A DNA stretch of 64,000 nucleotides. It comes from Perilla frutescens (taxonomy: Eukaryota > Streptophyta > Magnoliopsida > Lamiales > Lamiaceae). A program made the translations under genes and the position numbers. Each line of letters begins with the position of its first letter. The first letter of the stretch is position 1. Under the pieces are notes generated by a model that was not told the DNA's origin, made no database searches, and worked only from the letters and a program-made list of their open reading frames with translations. Positions 46,709 through 57,819 of the stretch are shown one piece after another. Location of the stretch: contig BRKX01000007.1 in the NCBI GenBank assembly GCA_026008535.1, positions 60,005,001 to 60,069,000 on the forward strand, written 5' to 3'.

Positions 46709-47682
46709 GATACCTACAAAACGAACAAACGTAAAGGAAAATAAGGAAGGATCCTCACAATCTCACGTTTCTCTCGTTTGTTTTCACTCTTGCTTTTATC
46801 TCTCTTGTTTGCACTCAAGTAGATGGTGATGTGTGTGTGTCGTGTATATGGAAGGGTGAGAGGTAGCACTCTTTGTTGAATATCGAGGGTACAACTTAAT
46901 TGCACGAAGAATTGACGAGGATTGCTATCTAGGATCAACGGATGATGTGTGGTATGGCTATGTAGATTGGCATGTGGAGTATGATGTGGTAAAGGGTGGG
47001 GACGTGTAGGTCTAGGTGGCGTGTGGGGTAGGTGTTGAGTGGGGGTAGGGTAGATTGGGTTTAGATAGATCCCCAAGGGTAGAAGGAAAGAAGTAGGAAG
47101 GGAAAGGAAATAAAGATTAGGTTAATTGGAAAGTGTTACACAATTGTGACACAATCTAAATATCCTAATTGAACTAGACTCTAAAAGGAATGAACCAAAA
47201 TTAAATTATAATTCAAAAGGAAACTACCAAAATAAAATAGAACTTGGAAGGAAAGTTCCAAAAATAAAATAAGACTCAAAAGGAAATTACCAACTAAGGA
47301 ATTATCCTAGAAGGAAATTACCAAAATTAAAATAAAACTCACAAGGTAAGTCCCAAATATAAAACTTGACTAAAAGGAAAATACCAAAATAAATCAAGAC
47401 TCAAATGGAAACACAATGAATATACCTTTTTTTTTTTAATTTTCGGATCTCTCTTTTTTTTGTCCTCTCTTTATTTTTGTCCGATTTCTTTTTTGAAATC
47501 GACGGATTTTCTCTTTTTTTTTGTCGATGCCTCTTTTTTTTAATTTTGGTCTTTTTTTTATATAATAGCTAAGCTATTACAACTCGATGACACGTAATAA
47601 AATAAAAGACACGTAAGATAAAAATGACACGTCGGATTGAACCACGACCAGCAGAGCTGATGTGGCTCTGATGCCAAATTTA
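46709..47682 (-). other. 5' leader of CRM-C with A-rich tract
   Basis: Leader between PBS and gag. Plus-strand T-runs at 47427-47560 surround CGGATCT and repeated TCTTTTTTT words, as in the CRM-B leader. The CCAAAATAAAA-rich part (47150-47420) is also shared. No long open frame of note. Confidence 0.8.
47664..47676 (-). other. Primer binding site of CRM-C
   Basis: TGGCATCAGAGCC on the minus strand, six bases inside the LTR. One change from the initiator-tRNA-Met complement. Confidence 0.88.
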
Positions 47683-48927
47683 TGATACGACCCAGACAAA
47701 CAAACTAGGACGATAATAACAACGTAGTGGGAGACTTTAATGAATCGAAACACGTCAAATAAAAGAAGGGAACAATCCGACATAAAGAAACTACTAATCT
47801 AGACAATTAAAATACGTAGACTACGACATTAACTATGTAGCACAAAAACTAAGGTTTAGGGGCTGAATAGGGACGATTTTAGGGCTGGAATTATAGGGAA
47901 AAACTTGTGTGAAGGTTGTGAAGAATGGCTTGGAGAAGGTAGGATATGATAGGGATAAATCGAACTTACAGATGGAGCGAATGGTGTAGAACTCGATCAC
48001 GAACTTGTGGCTTGCAAGGTGGCGGACGTGGATGCTTGATGGTCGATGTCGAATATGGTTGATGGATGATGATTTGTTGATGTGAATCACAACCCGATAG
48101 CCTCCTTGAATCTCGAACATATCCAAGGTTGAAATCTCCAAGTTGCTCTTCGATAGTGAATATCGGTTAATCCCTCAAATGGATTAAGCAATACCCTTGA
48201 ATAAGACTTAGAATTGCTAGCTCCAAGAATGAATATCTTCGTGTGAAAGTATCCAAAAGACATAAAAGATTGAGACACAACTGTATGCAAAAGCAATTTA
48301 ATTCAACAATATATAAAGTATCAATGTGACAATGATCCCCTATTTATAAGACACAGAGGACCGAAAATTAAGTACTATATAGCCGAAAATAATAGGATCC
48401 AAAAGTGATCCAACTAGACTAGAAAATTCCCTAAACTAGAATTCTATTTAAGGTAGTTTCTTCCCTTAATTAAAATTCTAGTCAAATCTATGACTATTCA
48501 ACTATAATGACATAAAATTCCAACTAAATAATTAAATAAAATCTGATTTTGACTATAATCTAATTAAATAAAAATAACACTATAGTCTAGATAAAATCAA
48601 CCCCATAATTAAATCATTAAGGGGCGAATTCTTCAACAAAACCGCACACATGCACGTCGACTTCCATGCAACACCATGCACATTTGCACTTGCTCTTCAT
48701 CTTCATCTCTTCAAGATTAATTCTCCATGATGTGTTCTTGATCTTCAATAGTTAATAAATTAACTATCTTGGAATTTCTTCTTTCGACTTCTTCTTCTCC
48801 AATCTCGAGCTTTCTTCGAATCAACACTTGCAAGTGTGCTTGAAGCTTCTTAGCTCTTGATCTTGTGATTGGTCCTTGAAATTGCAACTCCAGGTCTTGA
48901 TCTTCATTGTTGCTCATGGCTTCATCA
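47683..48927 (-). repeat. 5' LTR of CRM-C
   Basis: 1,245 bases, plus-strand ends TGATACGACCC and GGCTTCATCA. A TATA box is at 48341-48348 (minus). The pol C-terminal reading frame is still open here (minus, 48930-48717: GPITRSRAKKLQ..), because that part of pol is duplicated in the LTR. Confidence 0.94.
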
Positions 48928-50117
48928 GAAAGCTCCTTAACAAAATGGTGTGGTTGAAAGGAAGAATCGTACTTTTCAGGATATGTCAAGAGCAATGTTA
49001 CAAGCTCAATGATTATCCAAGAAACTTTAAGCTGAAGCAGTTAACACTGCCTGTCACATTGGAAATTGAGTGATTCTTCACCCTGGTAGATAAGAAACTC
49101 CCTATGAACTTCTGAACAACAAGAAGCCAAATCTAAAATATTTTCATGTTTTTGGATGTATTTGTTACATTCTGAATGATAGGGATCACTTAGGAAAGTT
49201 TGATGCAAAGAGTGACAAGGGAGTGTTTTTGGGATATACTTCAAATAGTCAAGCATTCCCTGTGCTGAATCTGAGGACTAAAAATGTCCAAGAATCGATT
49301 AATGTAGTTTTTGCTGATCACACATGAATTGCTTCGAAATCAGAAGAAGGCGAAGTAATGTTTTTTCTTGAAGCTAGAGAAATACCAAGTGATCGGTCTG
49401 AACATGATGTCAAAAACAAGTCATCAGACAATGTTGAAGTCAATTTCTCTTCGAGTGACGAAGTTCCCATTAAGTCGCCAACTTCAACTTGCACATCAGA
49501 TAATGAAGATGACCAACTTGTCACTGCTGATAACGAACCAAGGAGAGATCCACCAAGTAGAATCCGGAAGAACCATCCAAATTCTCAAATCATTGGTGAA
49601 CAATCTGAAGGAGTTCAAACTCGGAAGAAGAATTCCGTAGATTACAAAGAAATGGTGAAACTGGTATGTATGTCTTCCTTGACTAATGCATTATCTAACA
49701 TATGTTTTCTGTCTAACATTGAACCCTAGAACATTAAGGATGCCCTTAAAGATGATTTCAGGGTTAATTCTATACATGAGGAATTGAATCAATTGGTTAG
49801 AAATAATGTGTAGGAGTTGGTTCCTCGTCCAAAAGATAAGAATATTATAGGAACCAAATGGATTTTCAAAACTAAAACAGACGAATCTGGCAACGTTGTA
49901 GAAATAAAACTCATCTAGTTACTCAAGTGTATACTCAAGCCGAAGGCGTAGATTTTGACGTAACCTTTGCTCCTGTTGCAAGGATTGAATCTTTTCATCT
50001 TTTGTGTGCTATTGCATGCTATGTTAGATTCACTTTGCATCAAATGGATGTTAAAAGTGCTTTCTTGAATGGTTATCTTAATGAAGAAGCATATGTTGAG
50101 AAACCTAAAGGATTTGA
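48928..50117 (+). pseudogene. Integrase C-part and RT N-part of SV2
   Basis: It resumes with QNGVVERKNRT, holding the third integrase acid, then LNNKKPNLKYFHVFGCICYI and SDKGVFLGYTSNSQAF. The acidic/Ser-rich connector is open at 49358-49729. RT starts with KDKNIIGTKWIFKTKTDESG and goes on to FTLHQMDVKSAFLNGYLNEE (first RT Asp) and KPKGFD. LTR B begins at 50118, so YVDD and all downstream parts are cut off. Several stops and one frameshift. Confidence 0.87.
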
Positions 50118-51569
50118 TGTTGATTTTGTATACTGGAAAGCTTGTTTTTGTATACAATATTAAGATAATATAGATTGAATAATGATTGCATTCACTATTT
50201 GTGCATTTATTTATTGTTATATTTATTTACATGTTTCTATATACTTGCATTGTAGATGATATGGTGTGGGTGAACACACGGTAAAGACCATATCATCGAA
50301 TTCCTTGCAAAATATTAAAAGGCTCGCAGTTTAGATAGTCCTGAACCAACCATTGTACACTGTAGAATAATCTAATAGTTACTTTATCTTGACTAGCTGA
50401 TTATTCTGATACACTTGTTAGTGTATTGAGGAGGATCATGATAGGATACTATTCTCTGTTCTGACCCTAAAGGGAGAGAATAAAGATCCACAGAGTTCGG
50501 GTTCTTAATCCATATATAATGGCGGACACATATATGTTATGTCTACTGCTTTGATTTATCAATGAGTGAGATTCTTGATAGGATCAATAACCTCGATATT
50601 TTGGGTAGTAACATATACGTATATGATGGGTCGTGCATTGTATATGGTCAACATGTCCTGGTGCGCTAGGTTGATGATGTCCTTTTGAGGAAGCATGTAG
50701 ATTATGGGAAGCCCTGCAGGCAGAATATTAATTTATTCTTTACATGATACGGAAGTTGTAAGGTACTACTCAAGGAACAAGATATTAATTAATTATAGCT
50801 GTCAGAAGCTTGCATAATTAATTAATGGACATTATATCTTAAACATGGAGAATGGCTGAACTAAAGGAGAAAGCATATTCGCAAATATGTATTAAATTGG
50901 TAGGTCAATATTATTTCTTTAGTGGAATAAAAATAATACTTAATTTATTTCTTTATATCCATGTCATGGATATTAGAAATTAAATAAATTAGTAGACCAA
51001 TTTAATATTCTTCTAGATCCCTATTGTAGCGCAATATGATCTAAGGGGATTGGGAATAGAACAAGAGTTGGAGGCCCAACCCATTAGGGTTGAGAGTTAA
51101 TTTTTGTCCCCTCTCCTATAATAAGGAAGGGGAGGCAACGAAATTAATAAAAGAAAAATAATAAGAGAACAGCCCCTCTCTCGAGTTCTCTTGATTCCTA
51201 GGTTATCCACAACCGTTTAGTAGTCTGCAGCCACCTTGCATCTAAACAGGGTCCGGGAATACAGCAGAAGATCAAGAAGTAGAATATGGGAGTTGTGTTA
51301 TTTTCGAACACCATGATAATTAGCTAAGATTGAGTGTTCTCTATCAACAACGGGATTAGACCTTTAATCCCATGAGCAACCCGATAATGTTTGTAAGTAC
51401 CGTTTCGATAGATTCTATTTTATTCCGCTGCAATAGATTCGAAATTGAAACTTACATGTTAATTCAACATAGAATGATTAATTTCACACATAAAATTATG
51501 ATTTACATGAATTAGAATTAATGGCATCCAAATAAATCCTGTGTGGTCCAATTCGAAAAGACCCTAACA
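50118..51569 (+). repeat. 5' LTR of the family-B element
   Basis: Starts TGTTGATTTTGTATACTGG and ends GACCCTAACA; 1,452 bases. It aligns throughout with 18926-20358. The AGGAGGATCATGATAGGATA block and the GGAGAATGGCTGAACTAAAG block are clear landmarks common to both. TG/CA ends and the PBS suggest a copia-type origin. Confidence 0.87.
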
Positions 51570-53366
51570 ATTAGTATCAGAGCAGGTTTTGGCTCTGCTC
51601 TAGAATTAATTCTATGGTTAATTCGAATTATTTGTTTAAATCTGTAGATGAATTTAATGTCTTTAAATTTTCAGATTTTAATTGTTCTCATGTTTCGAAT
51701 TAATAGATTAAAAATTGGAGATATTTTTTGATGAATTTTGAAAAATCCATTTTTTTTATATCGGTGTATGTTCGATCGTGGTCTATGTAATTTGGAATGA
51801 TATTTCATTAAAGATGGAATTTCCAAATTTTAGTTCACATCATGGTCGAAAGTTTAAGGATCAAATTCCAGATTTAATTCATTTAAATTTTTGAAATTTT
51901 GGATTAAAAGTTGGAAAGGATTTTGTTTTGGAATCCTAATTTTTAATCACATGTACTTTCGGTCATGATGTAGTTAATTTGGAATGATATTTTATCTAAC
52001 ATAAAATTTCCAAATTTTTGGTTCTACAATGATCGAAACTTTGAGTATCCAATTCCCTAATTCTTTATTTCATAATTTCGTCCCCTTTAATTCAATTTGG
52101 AAGGAATTTTGATGAATATCAAAATTTCCAAATTTAATTAGGGATAGGGTTCGAATTTGATGGGGATTAAAATTAAAGAAGGTAATTTTTTTTGATGTAC
52201 ATCAAAAGTTACCAAATGCTAATCCAAGTAGGTTTCAAAATAGAATTTTAAATTTGGAAAGTGTTTAAAGAGGATCAAAATTTTCATATTTTTATTCTAG
52301 TAATTTTGATACCTAGTATATAATTTGGAAAGGATTTTGACTAATATCAAAATTCTAAATTATTAATTTTAATTAGGGAATGGCCGAAAATTATAGGTTT
52401 TAATTTGGAGGAATTTTAGATTGATTTCAAAATTTCCAAATTTAATCCTCAAGGTAATTTTTGAAAATATAAGATTTAATTTGGTAGAAGTGATATTTTC
52501 AAAAATTATAAGATTTAATTTGGTAGAAAATTATAATTAATTTTCAAATTTTATCTTAGTGTATTATTCAAAATTTTAAGATTTAATTTGGAGGAATTTT
52601 CGATTTATTTTGAAAATTTTCATATTTTTTCTTTGTGATAATTTTGAATGTATAAGATTTAATTTGGTGGAATATTTTAATTAATTTTAAAATTTCCAAA
52701 TTTAATCTTATGGTATTTTCGAAAATCTTAATTTAATTAAGGATTATTTTTTAAAATAGTCATGTATGGATATCATATGCAATTTTATGTTTATCACTTA
52801 AAATTGGCAGTTGCTGTATGTGGACTGTTTTTGTTTGCAGGTGATACCGACTATCATGACATTTTAATTTCTGTGATGTGATGATTTAATTATGTTGAAT
52901 GTATGATTGTTGATGGTCGTATGCCGGTTTGGTTACGAGGTTTTTATCCATGAGAAAATCCATGGATTAGATTAGCATTTATTCTATTACGTTGGTTTAA
53001 TGTAATAGGAAAATAAATGTTAGAGTTGTAGATGGAATTTTCGAAATTCCATGTGTCTTGAGCAGTATTTTTTTAATTTCTTTATTATTCTAGATATATT
53101 ATGATTTTCCATAATTAAAACCTTTTTCGAAACCTTTATGTGATGTTCTTGCATGCTAATGAGATAAAATGAAAACCTCAAGTATAAATAACTAAGTGGG
53201 ATAGAATCATACCAAAGTATGTAGAAATTTAATTGGTCTCCATTAATCTGGTTTAATTGAGAAGTGATGGGCATGCGCGTTGACAATAGTTCTTCCTCCA
53301 TATCGGATGTGTCATATCACTAGATTCTCTAGAAATTAAACCTCTTAAAAGATAAATGTAGGACAC
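51570..53366 (+). other. Non-coding internal region of the family-B element, repetitive
   Basis: AT-rich with degenerate direct repeats. A block around TAATTTGGAATGATATTTYA..AATTTCCAAATTTT..ATGRTCGAAA occurs at about 51790 and about 51977, roughly 190 bases apart. Then 52060-52740 is packed with words such as AAATTTCCAAATTTAAT and AAGATTTAATTTGG. After 52800 it is unique-looking. No reading frame of note. Confidence 0.65.
51572..51583 (+). other. Primer binding site of the family-B element
   Basis: TAGTATCAGAGC, one change from TGGTATCAGAGC, two bases after the LTR end. Confidence 0.8.
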
Positions 53367-54593
53367 TGTTAGAACAAACTGACTCCTCCATCTGGAGCAG
53401 TGAAATTCGAACCAGTACTCTTGGGGTGAAGATGATGGTGTTCACACTTAAGTGTAATTTATTAATAAACGTCCATACTATCGTGGCTTATTAATTAGAT
53501 GATTACATGACCGAGAATATTACCTATTAGAATTTGTTTCCTAGAACAATGCGAATCATGGATGTAAATTGCAAAGTTAAATGAAATGTTGAAGCTAGTG
53601 TTACCACATTGCCTTCAACATGCAGCGGAAACGTAAACAGAACTTTGCACAAAATAAATTTTAAATCACACTCCTTATGGTGTGTTATTGCCTCAAGGCG
53701 AAATTCACTATCATAAGTGATAAACAAAAACAATGCAGATATTGTCTCCGTTCACTCCCATTACAACACATCATAAAACATACAGAGGACTATCGTAGCT
53801 TCACTCACTCGAATAATCAATAAAAAACAAACCTATCTAAACACATAGATAGATTACAATTAGTCACTCTAAATCCTAGACTTCTCAAAGTTGACTATCT
53901 AACCTACACACACAACTGGAATGAAAGTCTCTAGCTGATTGGGACGCTAGGCCGATGTCTGGGAAGATGTCTTGGATTTCAGATATGACACTAGATGCAT
54001 GATTCAGAGCTTCTCATAAACCACGGTGATAACCTGCTTGCATAAATGATTTTAAGGTCTAAGGAGACCTTAAATACTTTCTCCAGCTTGTCTTGGCGGT
54101 TGCCTCACAATCCTAGATGTCTTGGACTTGAATTAACCGCCTTCCACTACCCATTGCTGAAGTGAACTTGAGATAACCGTCTTCTGCATTACGTGGCACA
54201 CGTTCTTCAACATTGTGCAATAGTAGTGGTTACTCCAGTGGCCCACGATCTCCTGCAATAGTTAGTGTCCAAGAAGGAGTGGGAACATCAAGTCCCCAGA
54301 AAATCCGGAACAGATTTTGAACAAGTCAAAATCAAACATTATCCACGTTTTAAATCAAAATAAAATATCTAATAAATCCCTAAAAATGTGGAAAATGATA
54401 TGTGACAAAAATAACAATTTATTCAGATTAATTTAAAATAAATTAATCCATAATACTAGGAAAGGATAAGATTAATGTTCCGAGTGTTATACTCGATGTG
54501 GTGAGAATGATGGAACAACATTAGATACGACATTGATTGTGATGTTATCAAACGAAGTGATAACATCATCTAGAACACATCATATACTTAACA
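53367..54593 (-). repeat. 3' LTR of SV3
   Basis: Minus-strand start TGTTAAGTATATGATG at 54593, next to the polypurine tract; end GTTTGTTCTAACA at 53367. 1,227 bases. The end matches that of SV2 (CTAACA). A 10-bp inverted repeat (GATGTTATCA...TGATAACATC) lies 26 bases in from the start. Confidence 0.87.
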
Positions 54594-55194
54594 ATCTCCC
54601 CCTTCAGCTTATCATTTCTGCATAAAACATAAAGCTAAATATATACATGATTAGGGCCGCAGCGGAATACGATAAAAAATATTGGAGTTTCAAAAACTCC
54701 CCCTTAAGGTCTGCTTTCCCTTAAGTTATTATCTGTAAAATAATATACAAAGTTAGTAGGTATAATCCTCTATACATGATATACAAGGTTAGTGGGTATT
54801 TCTCCCTGTACAGACACTCAATGTTGAGAGCATACTCAACATAACAATATTCACATATTAAAAACATGTGAACAACATCACAATGTTGAAAACATTTTCA
54901 ACACAAACGATCACAAAACATAAATTATGTGATAAACAGAATATCAATGTTGAAATCATTCCCAACAAAAATATCACACATATAAAATATGAAACACAAC
55001 ATATATATATCAAAATCATCAGATCAACACTGATGATTAATACAAAAATATCCAAGGATATTCAACACTTGAATACCCAAAACATCATAAAACAAACATA
55101 TGTGTCCAGCACACAAACAAAAATAAACAAGGATGTAAACACATCCAAAATAAGATTGTGTCCAGCACAATACATAAACATGAAATAAAATTTT
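54594..55194 (-). promoter_or_regulatory. Polypurine tract region of SV3
   Basis: The tract GAAGGGGGAGATT (54594-54606, minus) abuts the 3' LTR. A second purine run (AAGGGGGAGTTTT) lies at about 54698-54710, roughly 100 bases upstream. Repeated PPT-like runs are known in Sireviruses, as I recall. The remainder up to the ORF is AT-rich with recurring AATGTTGA words and no frame of note. Confidence 0.75.
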
Positions 55195-57131
55195 TTTGAT
55201 AAAGAAAATATCATATTTTTTTCTTCCCCTTTGCCTTAGCCACGGACTTTCCAGCATTTTCCTCTTCAGCACCATCATCACCAACAGTAGCAGCAACATA
55301 TCTACTCTCCCTTTTTGTGTAGAAAGAGTTCCCCGAAGTGCTTGACAAAGCTCAACCATTGCATTGGTGAGCACTGTGCTTTGATGAATCAATGAATCCA
55401 TCAGTGATATATAGGAATTTAACACCTGCACAGAAATTATTGTCAAGTGCGAGGAAGAACTTGCTATATCACTTCCTAAAATAGGAGGAGAGAGTGCACA
55501 ATATGTAGCAATATCCTGCCCAACATCCCTTGATGCAGCTGTTGAACTTCGACCGAAGGTATAAGGGAGATCGATCACACGATCTTCATTTCCTTTGGGC
55601 TTGATGATAGAGATAGTTGCAATTTCAGTAACTATCTTCTTCTTATTTGGCTTAACACCTTGGTCAACTAGGATGTCATAGATTAGGCAGGAAAATGGTA
55701 AAATCCTGGTGGTGTTTGTCTTTGCAGCCGATTTCATCATGCAATCAAAAATGTAGTCTCCGAGATTGAAGGGGGTTTTTGTGACAAGTTTAAAGAGTAA
55801 GATAGCTTGACCAATAGTGAGGACTGAAGTGTTGGTGGTGGGTAACCAATTACACACAATCAATTTGTGTAAAACAGAGTAGAAAAATGTGAGCTTAAAG
55901 GTGGAAATTTTATTAGTCCACTTAGTCACCAAACCACCATTAACAGTTCCTACAATATCATCAATTAAATCTAGACTAATAACATCAGAATCATTGCCCA
56001 GACCCAAAAATTTGTTGATCAGCATGGGGTTAAAAGCATAGATTTTATCTCGCAGAAAAACCTCCCCAAATTTGCTCTTAGACTTATCACCCATCTCAGG
56101 AGACACATTTGCATAAAATTCAGCAATAATATCAGGCTCAAAAGAAGACAATGCAGTGACAGATTTTCAGAGACCCCTCTCTTTCAAGAAAACATCCATT
56201 CCATACTTCTTAAAACTAAGCACATCGATTTTTTTTTCGACTCGCGTGGGGCGAAGAATGACAGTTTTATGAAGATTTTTAGCATGTTGAGAATAGAATT
56301 TCTTACTGAATGCAGAGGAGACATCATGAGGGGAACCTGGAGGATAGACGGGTTCAAAGTTAGCAGAATCAGCATCATCTTTAACATTGGCTGAATGAGT
56401 GGGGGATGGAGAGACTATTTCTTTGGCAATGCCGGAGGAGACCATTTCTTGTAAAGAGGTGATGGAGAGATCCTTCTTCTTAGGGCCGGATGTAGCACCC
56501 TTCTTCCCTTTCCCTTTTGATGTTCGTCCTCAGGTCACGGGCTTGACAGGAACATCGCCCTCTGGTATCGTAGAAAGAGGCTCCTCTTGTTGTTCAATAT
56601 CAACTTCCACATCTTCAACAACTTTCTCTAGAGAGTTTTCAGGGGCATTCTCTTCATCTTTGGACTCATCTTTTAATGACCTTGCTGGTTTTTCTTCCAT
56701 TTTCAGCATTCTCCTTGCCTTTTTTCTAGAACCCCTACCGGCCTCTTCTTTAACAGACCCTTGTTGGCCATGAAGTCATTTTGACTTGCGAGTAGGGCCA
56801 CTCTTTTTCTTCTCGGCAAGAGCTTGAGTGTGTAGCTACAGATTTGGGTCGATAGGGTTTTCCTCTGCACAAGGACTCATGTGTTGGAGAGGAGTGGGGT
56901 TTAGCACCAATGTGGAGTCAGGATTAGCAGTGTCCTCCTTAGAAGCATCTGCATGTTGGGTCCTTCTGGAGTGAGTTCGGCTGTTGCAGTTACTGCGGGA
57001 GTGGATGTGGCGGAAGGAGTTATAGCTGATGTTCTAGCAGGACCAGAGGTGGAGGATGGAGTGCCCATGGTTTTCTCGAACAATTGCTTCATCATCTCAT
57101 ACATTGCAGTTAAATCTTTGGGATCTACCAT
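55195..57131 (-). pseudogene. Extra (env-like) ORF of SV3
   Basis: Starts at ATG 57131 (MVDPKDLTAMYEMMKQLFEK), then a Ser/Thr/Pro/Ala-rich part. After frame breaks an acidic, Lys-rich middle (56760-56530) and SPSPTHSANVKDDADSANFE follow. A stop at about 56168 precedes a long open frame (56151-55024): FEPDIIAEFYANVSPEMGDK, FLRDKIYAFNPMLINKFLGL, STFKLTFFYSVLHKLIVCNW, TIGQAILLFKLVTKTPFNLG. This last domain resembles the 'putative plant transposon protein' family in SIRE-type elements. No signal peptide or membrane segment is evident in the intact parts, so an envelope role is doubtful. Function unknown. Confidence 0.75.
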
Positions 57132-57819
57132 TGTTGAGCTGAAAGATTTTGAGAAGAGAAAAGCAGAGGTGAGAGACGAAAGGGTTTTTCGAAAAGAGGA
57201 GAGTGAGAGAAGTAAAATAAGCAAAATTCCAAACAGGGGTTGATATACTTTCTCACCCTCAAAAATCGGAACAGCCTCCTGTCACATAACCCACTTTTTC
57301 TATTTTCCTTATCAAAGAAAATATTTAAATAAAACAAAACTAGTGGATAGGGATACACCATATCAAAACGTGTATTTATCACAAAAATTCAAAAAGTGAA
57401 TCTTTATGGGCCCCAAAATAGTTTCTATTTTTTTTATATATAAATGAATAAAAAGATGGAAACCATACACAAAAAAAATATACATATAATTCTAGGCATA
57501 TATTTTCTGAAGAAAATGGTTTCTCTGTAATCTTGCCCACAACATCAGCTACAACATTTACAAACAATGAATGAAATAAACCCAAAATTTTTATAGTTTA
57601 CCTTTTTAAAGCCAAGGGCATTTCATTCACAAACACATATACATAATTTCAAGTAGCTGATTTTATTAAAATACGAGAAAATAAACCATAATTTCATTAA
57701 GTAAACCTTGAACTGTACTTAAAAGGAAAAAATAAAATAAAAAAAACTAAAAAGATAAACAACCGATATTGATAAAAACAAACTCACATCGAGTCCAACA
57801 TCAGTAAACATAAAGATCT
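57132..57819 (-). other. Spacer between SV3 pol and the extra ORF
   Basis: About 690 bases, AT-rich, no domain found. It may hold signals for expressing the downstream ORF; none could be recognised. Confidence 0.5.

Larger units (their letters stand above)
41050..48927 (-). mobile_element. CRM-C: complete-ended Ty3/gypsy chromovirus inside SV2
   Basis: LTRs 41050-41809 and 47683-48927 flank minus-strand gag-pol. The host frame (SV2 integrase) continues on both sides. The flanking pentamers are AAAAA and GAAAG; the uninterrupted host frame suggests an original AAAAG with one change in each copy. PBS is at 47664-47676, the polypurine tract at about 41810-41822. Most complete of the three CRM-like copies: gag, protease, RT, RNase H and integrase motifs are all visible, with several stops. 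Confidence 0.94.
37122..50117 (+). mobile_element. SV2: Sirevirus-like Ty1/copia element, split by two LTR elements
   Basis: 5' LTR (37122-38180), PBS, gag, protease and the first part of integrase run to 41049. CRM-C is inserted there, and integrase resumes at 48928. The RT N-terminal half ends at 50117, where LTR B begins. The interrupted integrase motif, EYSAPK on the left and QNGVVERKNRT on the right, is joined across CRM-C. The rest of RT, RNase H and the 3' LTR are not in the window. Multiple stops; inactive. Confidence 0.9.
50118..53366 (+). mobile_element. Non-autonomous LTR element (family B), cut by SV3
   Basis: LTR 50118-51569, a primer binding site, then a non-coding AT-rich internal region to 53366, where the SV3 LTR begins. 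It interrupts the RT of SV2 after KPKGFD. No gag or pol frame is present in the 1.8 kb visible, so it looks like a LARD-type derivative. Its 3' part would lie beyond the window, on the far side of SV3. A solo LTR of the same family is at 18926-20358. Confidence 0.82.

Noticed and set aside
55024..56151. The SV3 downstream ORF as a true viral envelope
   Set aside because: No signal peptide, membrane helix or Cys pattern is visible; it matches the general plant transposon protein pattern of SIRE-type elements instead.
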